Of a DNA stretch of 64,000 nt, positions 61,046-64,000 are shown in pieces. Both the position numbers and the translations under genes were made by a program. A model generated the notes under the pieces. The model did not search any database. It was not told the origin of the DNA and saw only the letters and a program-made list of their open reading frames with translations. The DNA is from Allium sativum (lineage: Eukaryota; Streptophyta; Magnoliopsida; Asparagales; Amaryllidaceae). How positions within the stretch are numbered: position 1 is the first letter of the stretch; every line of letters begins with the position of its first letter. The stretch is from positions 574,848,577 to 574,912,576 of the forward strand of contig CM060915.1 of assembly GCA_030737875.1 (NCBI GenBank), read 5' to 3'.

Positions 61046-64000
61046 TGTAACGACCCGCCATTTTGACCGAGCCGAATCGACAAAATATGTCAAATCGAAA
61101 CGTCCAAAACAACAGATTGTTATTAGCTTCTGAGGTAAATAGAATAAATCACAGAATCACAGATCATAGACACAGATACAGAGCAAAATAATATCTCGCA
61201 GCGGAAAATTTTTGAATACAATAGTAGTTCATGAAGCTACTAAATCAATTTTACATCAGAGTTTACATAAATAATACAACGAAAGTCTAATACCATGAAT
61301 TTCAGATACATAAATAAAAGATAACTATATAACTGAAATGACAAGAATAGCTGGAATTGAATCAACTGAACAAGTAGATACAGGTGAGCAAATCCAATAT
61401 AAACTCCAACTCCGAAAGTGAATCTCAAAAGCTGTAATACTCGATCTGACTCGAGAAATAATGCAAAACAAAACAACTCGGATCAGGACTAACATTCTCA
61501 TGAAAGTAAATTAACTCAAATGAAATGTTCGATGAAATGCAATCAGTAACTTAGAGGATGTTTGGGATCACCATCCTCTAAGGATCCGTCAAACTAATAC
61601 TATATAGTATAATACGCTATATACAATAGTGTCTATCAGTAAAGTAAAAATATCAAAATAGCGTAAGCGGGATTACCATGATTACCCTTACACCATTTAT
61701 ATATTCCCATAGTATATACAGTACCGTAATTCCTCCGTAAACTGGAGGTTGATCAGAGGGCACTCCATATAAAACGGTACAAAACAAAATCGTAGTGGGC
61801 TCATATAAGGCATGTGACAAGGCACGCAAGGAATGCCAGGGTGGATTCACCGTTTGCAGAGCCGGACTAGTGGTAACGCATAGTAGCAACTAGCGCCCAC
61901 CTCGATACACACTCCCATAATCAAAAGGGCCCAAATCGAATCTCAACAGTAATAGAATAATATCGAAGAAGTGTGCTCGATAAGAGGTATGACCTCACTT
62001 GGTCCGTGCGTAGCTCCTGTTTTAGCCACATCAAGCTGACTCAAGGCAGTCAGGGTCTCGTAATTAATATGAAATAAAAAAAATGGAGTCGTTCGCCAAA
62101 TTATCCCCTTCATTCTGGTACTCCACCGCGTACACAGTTGTTAAAGTGGTTTTCGGTATTGGCAGAGAGTATGACAATATCCGATCCCGGTTTCTTTAAC
62201 AACCAACCGTTTACGTTTTTCACATCGTGGTCATTATATTATAAATCACTTTATAAAATAGTTTATACGAATTCTCATATTCGTATAAAAAATCAAAATT
62301 AAATATTTACTTCGAATATATTAACTTTTGAAACACATCCACGTAAATCGAATCGATTTAGAAAATCATATCATAAAGGTCTCGAAATATAGTATAAACT
62401 AATACTATAATATTTAACTTCGATAATATCTTAGTTTCAGATTTATATAACGATCATTTTTCCAAAATCAACTTACAGTCATATATTAAAAAAAATCCAG
62501 AATATCGTTAAAAATCAAGACAAAATTGTTTTAACTTCGAAGATATGTAGTATGATTTATACTCGGCGAAACTCATTCAAATTATTCAAATAATTCCATT
62601 CCACCTTATTAAGAGTTCATTTAAGTTGACTCAAGAAATTCAACATTTTCGGCTCTAATTCAAAATGTATTCGATTCAAATCAAAACTTATATTTCAAAT
62701 CAACAAAACATACCATCTCTTACAATTCACGTTGTACATTTCAATGTCGTCGCTTATAGATTCAAATCATACGGTTTTAAAACCATTCTTATAAATTCGC
62801 TTTCACAAATTCTTAATTCAAACCAAACAATTTATAAAACCAATTCTATATAATTTTTTTTATTCGAATTCATATTCAATCACTATAAAATCGAATTCAT
62901 TTCATGTGAGCTGTAATTCAAATTAATCGCAATTTAAGATCATTTCTCATAAGAATTCAAAACCGAATTCAAACTCACATTCAATTGATTTGTAATCAAA
63001 TTCATTCCTTAGATTTGGAAATTTAATTTCAAAACAAATTCACAATTCAAGTTCATCTCTCGTAAGTCTATTTCGATTCGAAAACAAATTCATTTCTTAT
63101 ATCTGTTCATATGTTAAGTAAAGTATCGTTATATAAATTTTATATCTTAAACCTCGAATTCGAATCGCGAAACCTTAACTTATTCAACTTTTAGTGTATT
63201 ATTAAAGTTTGTAAAATATATAAAGAAAAATATAATTTTGAAAAATATATATATACAAGTTTATAAAATTCTAAAATAAATTAGAAATAGATTATAAACA
63301 TATATAAGTTCAAAATAGTATAAAATAGATTTAAAAGAAATATTTACTATAATATAATATATAAAAGTTTTTTTTAAAATATTTATATAATTAAATTATA
63401 AAATAATAAGTTAAAATCAACTTCCAAATCATTTTACTTCTAAAACACGACCAACAGTGTCCGTATATAATTTTCTGCCCTATGGTCAAGTGATACGGAT
63501 ATTTATCATTTCAACCCGCAATTTATAAAATTTCAACGGGTCTATCATTTCAACCCACGATCCCAAATTTAGTAAAAATCGTTTAGGTCTATCATTTCAA
63601 CTCATAACGATTTTTCCTATTCTAATGTCCGTTCGGGTATGTATCATTTCAACCCTTAGTGATTTTTCCTAAACTAGGGTATCAACAATCACATAGCAAC
63701 AGTCACAGTATATAAAATCAGTGCACCTACGTGTCTTATAAATATCGTGTCACATATGAAAGTGTACATAATAAACAGACAATTTCTACTAGCAGCCCTA
63801 TACATTTCATAACAGTTCAAATAGTTGATCTAACCTCCATGAAATAAATGTGAGTCAGGTGTGAGATAAACTCACCTTTCGTGGCACAAAAATGGAGACG
63901 GCGAACGGATTGACACTGAATTGGAAAGACTATATCCAGGCACGATTTTTGAATGGGTCCAACTCGATGATCGCTCGATATTATTTTATTTATTTCCAGG
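61046..64000 (-). mobile_element. LTR D, partial (continues beyond the right edge)
   Basis: Starts TGTAACGACCCGCC. Its reverse complement aligns with LTR G (1-2804 plus 15134-15516). For example, TTGGCAGAGAGTATGACA (near 62160) is the reverse of a stretch near 2117-2134, and GAAAGGTGAG on the minus strand at 63871-63880 matches the donor-like site at 371-381. Candidate left target duplication gaatt. It contains four spaced copies of TATCATTTCAAC (63505-63645). No coding region recognised. Confidence 0.8.

Overview
This window is a block of nested LTR retrotransposons from a seed plant, most likely an angiosperm with a repeat-rich genome. I find no host gene. The evidence is: several Ty3/gypsy-type elements primed by initiator-tRNA-Met, a Tekay/Del-like chromovirus with recognisable gag-pol, a tRNA-derived SINE with a perfect target-site duplication, two MITE-like elements, strong AT richness, and no intact long reading frame anywhere. 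The species cannot be named from the sequence. All divergence figures are eye estimates.

Layout. (1) 1-2804 and 15129-15516 are two halves of one long LTR, called 'G' here, carrying a SINE at 1245-1458. (2) Inserted into G is element 'E' (2805-15128, TSD atatt). It is a plus-strand Tekay-like chromovirus with 2.5 kb LTRs, a decayed gag-pol, and a solo LTR of a related subfamily (8990-11538, TSD tattt) inside its integrase. (3) 15517-16319 is an old LTR end ('H') that G split. (4) 16320-19725 is an LTR segment of the same family as G ('F'), containing two MITE-like inserts. (5) From 19726 to the right edge is a minus-strand nest: A (19726-31245, rest outside the window), B inserted in the right LTR of A (from 31246), C inserted in the right LTR of B (39313-58000, TSD acgcc), and D inserted further along the same B LTR (61046 to the edge).

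The A, B and C families have an extreme build. Their LTRs are 5.2-6.5 kb but their internal regions are only 1.03-1.47 kb and carry no gag or pol. They keep only cis signals: a tRNA-Met primer-binding site, a polypurine tract, a hairpin just before that tract, and a 39-nt two-stem hairpin near the primer site. The base pairs of the 39-nt hairpin co-vary between families. They resemble LARD-type non-autonomous retrotransposons and must borrow proteins, plausibly from a Tekay relative of E. Element C has three LTRs and two internal regions inside one target-site duplication.

The points most worth attention are the covarying hairpins, the triple-LTR element, a splice-donor-like AAG|GTGAGT found in the LTRs of several families with a matching acceptor 9 nt before the gag ATG of E, and the promoter-like TATA/(TA)n plus leader inside the giant LTRs.
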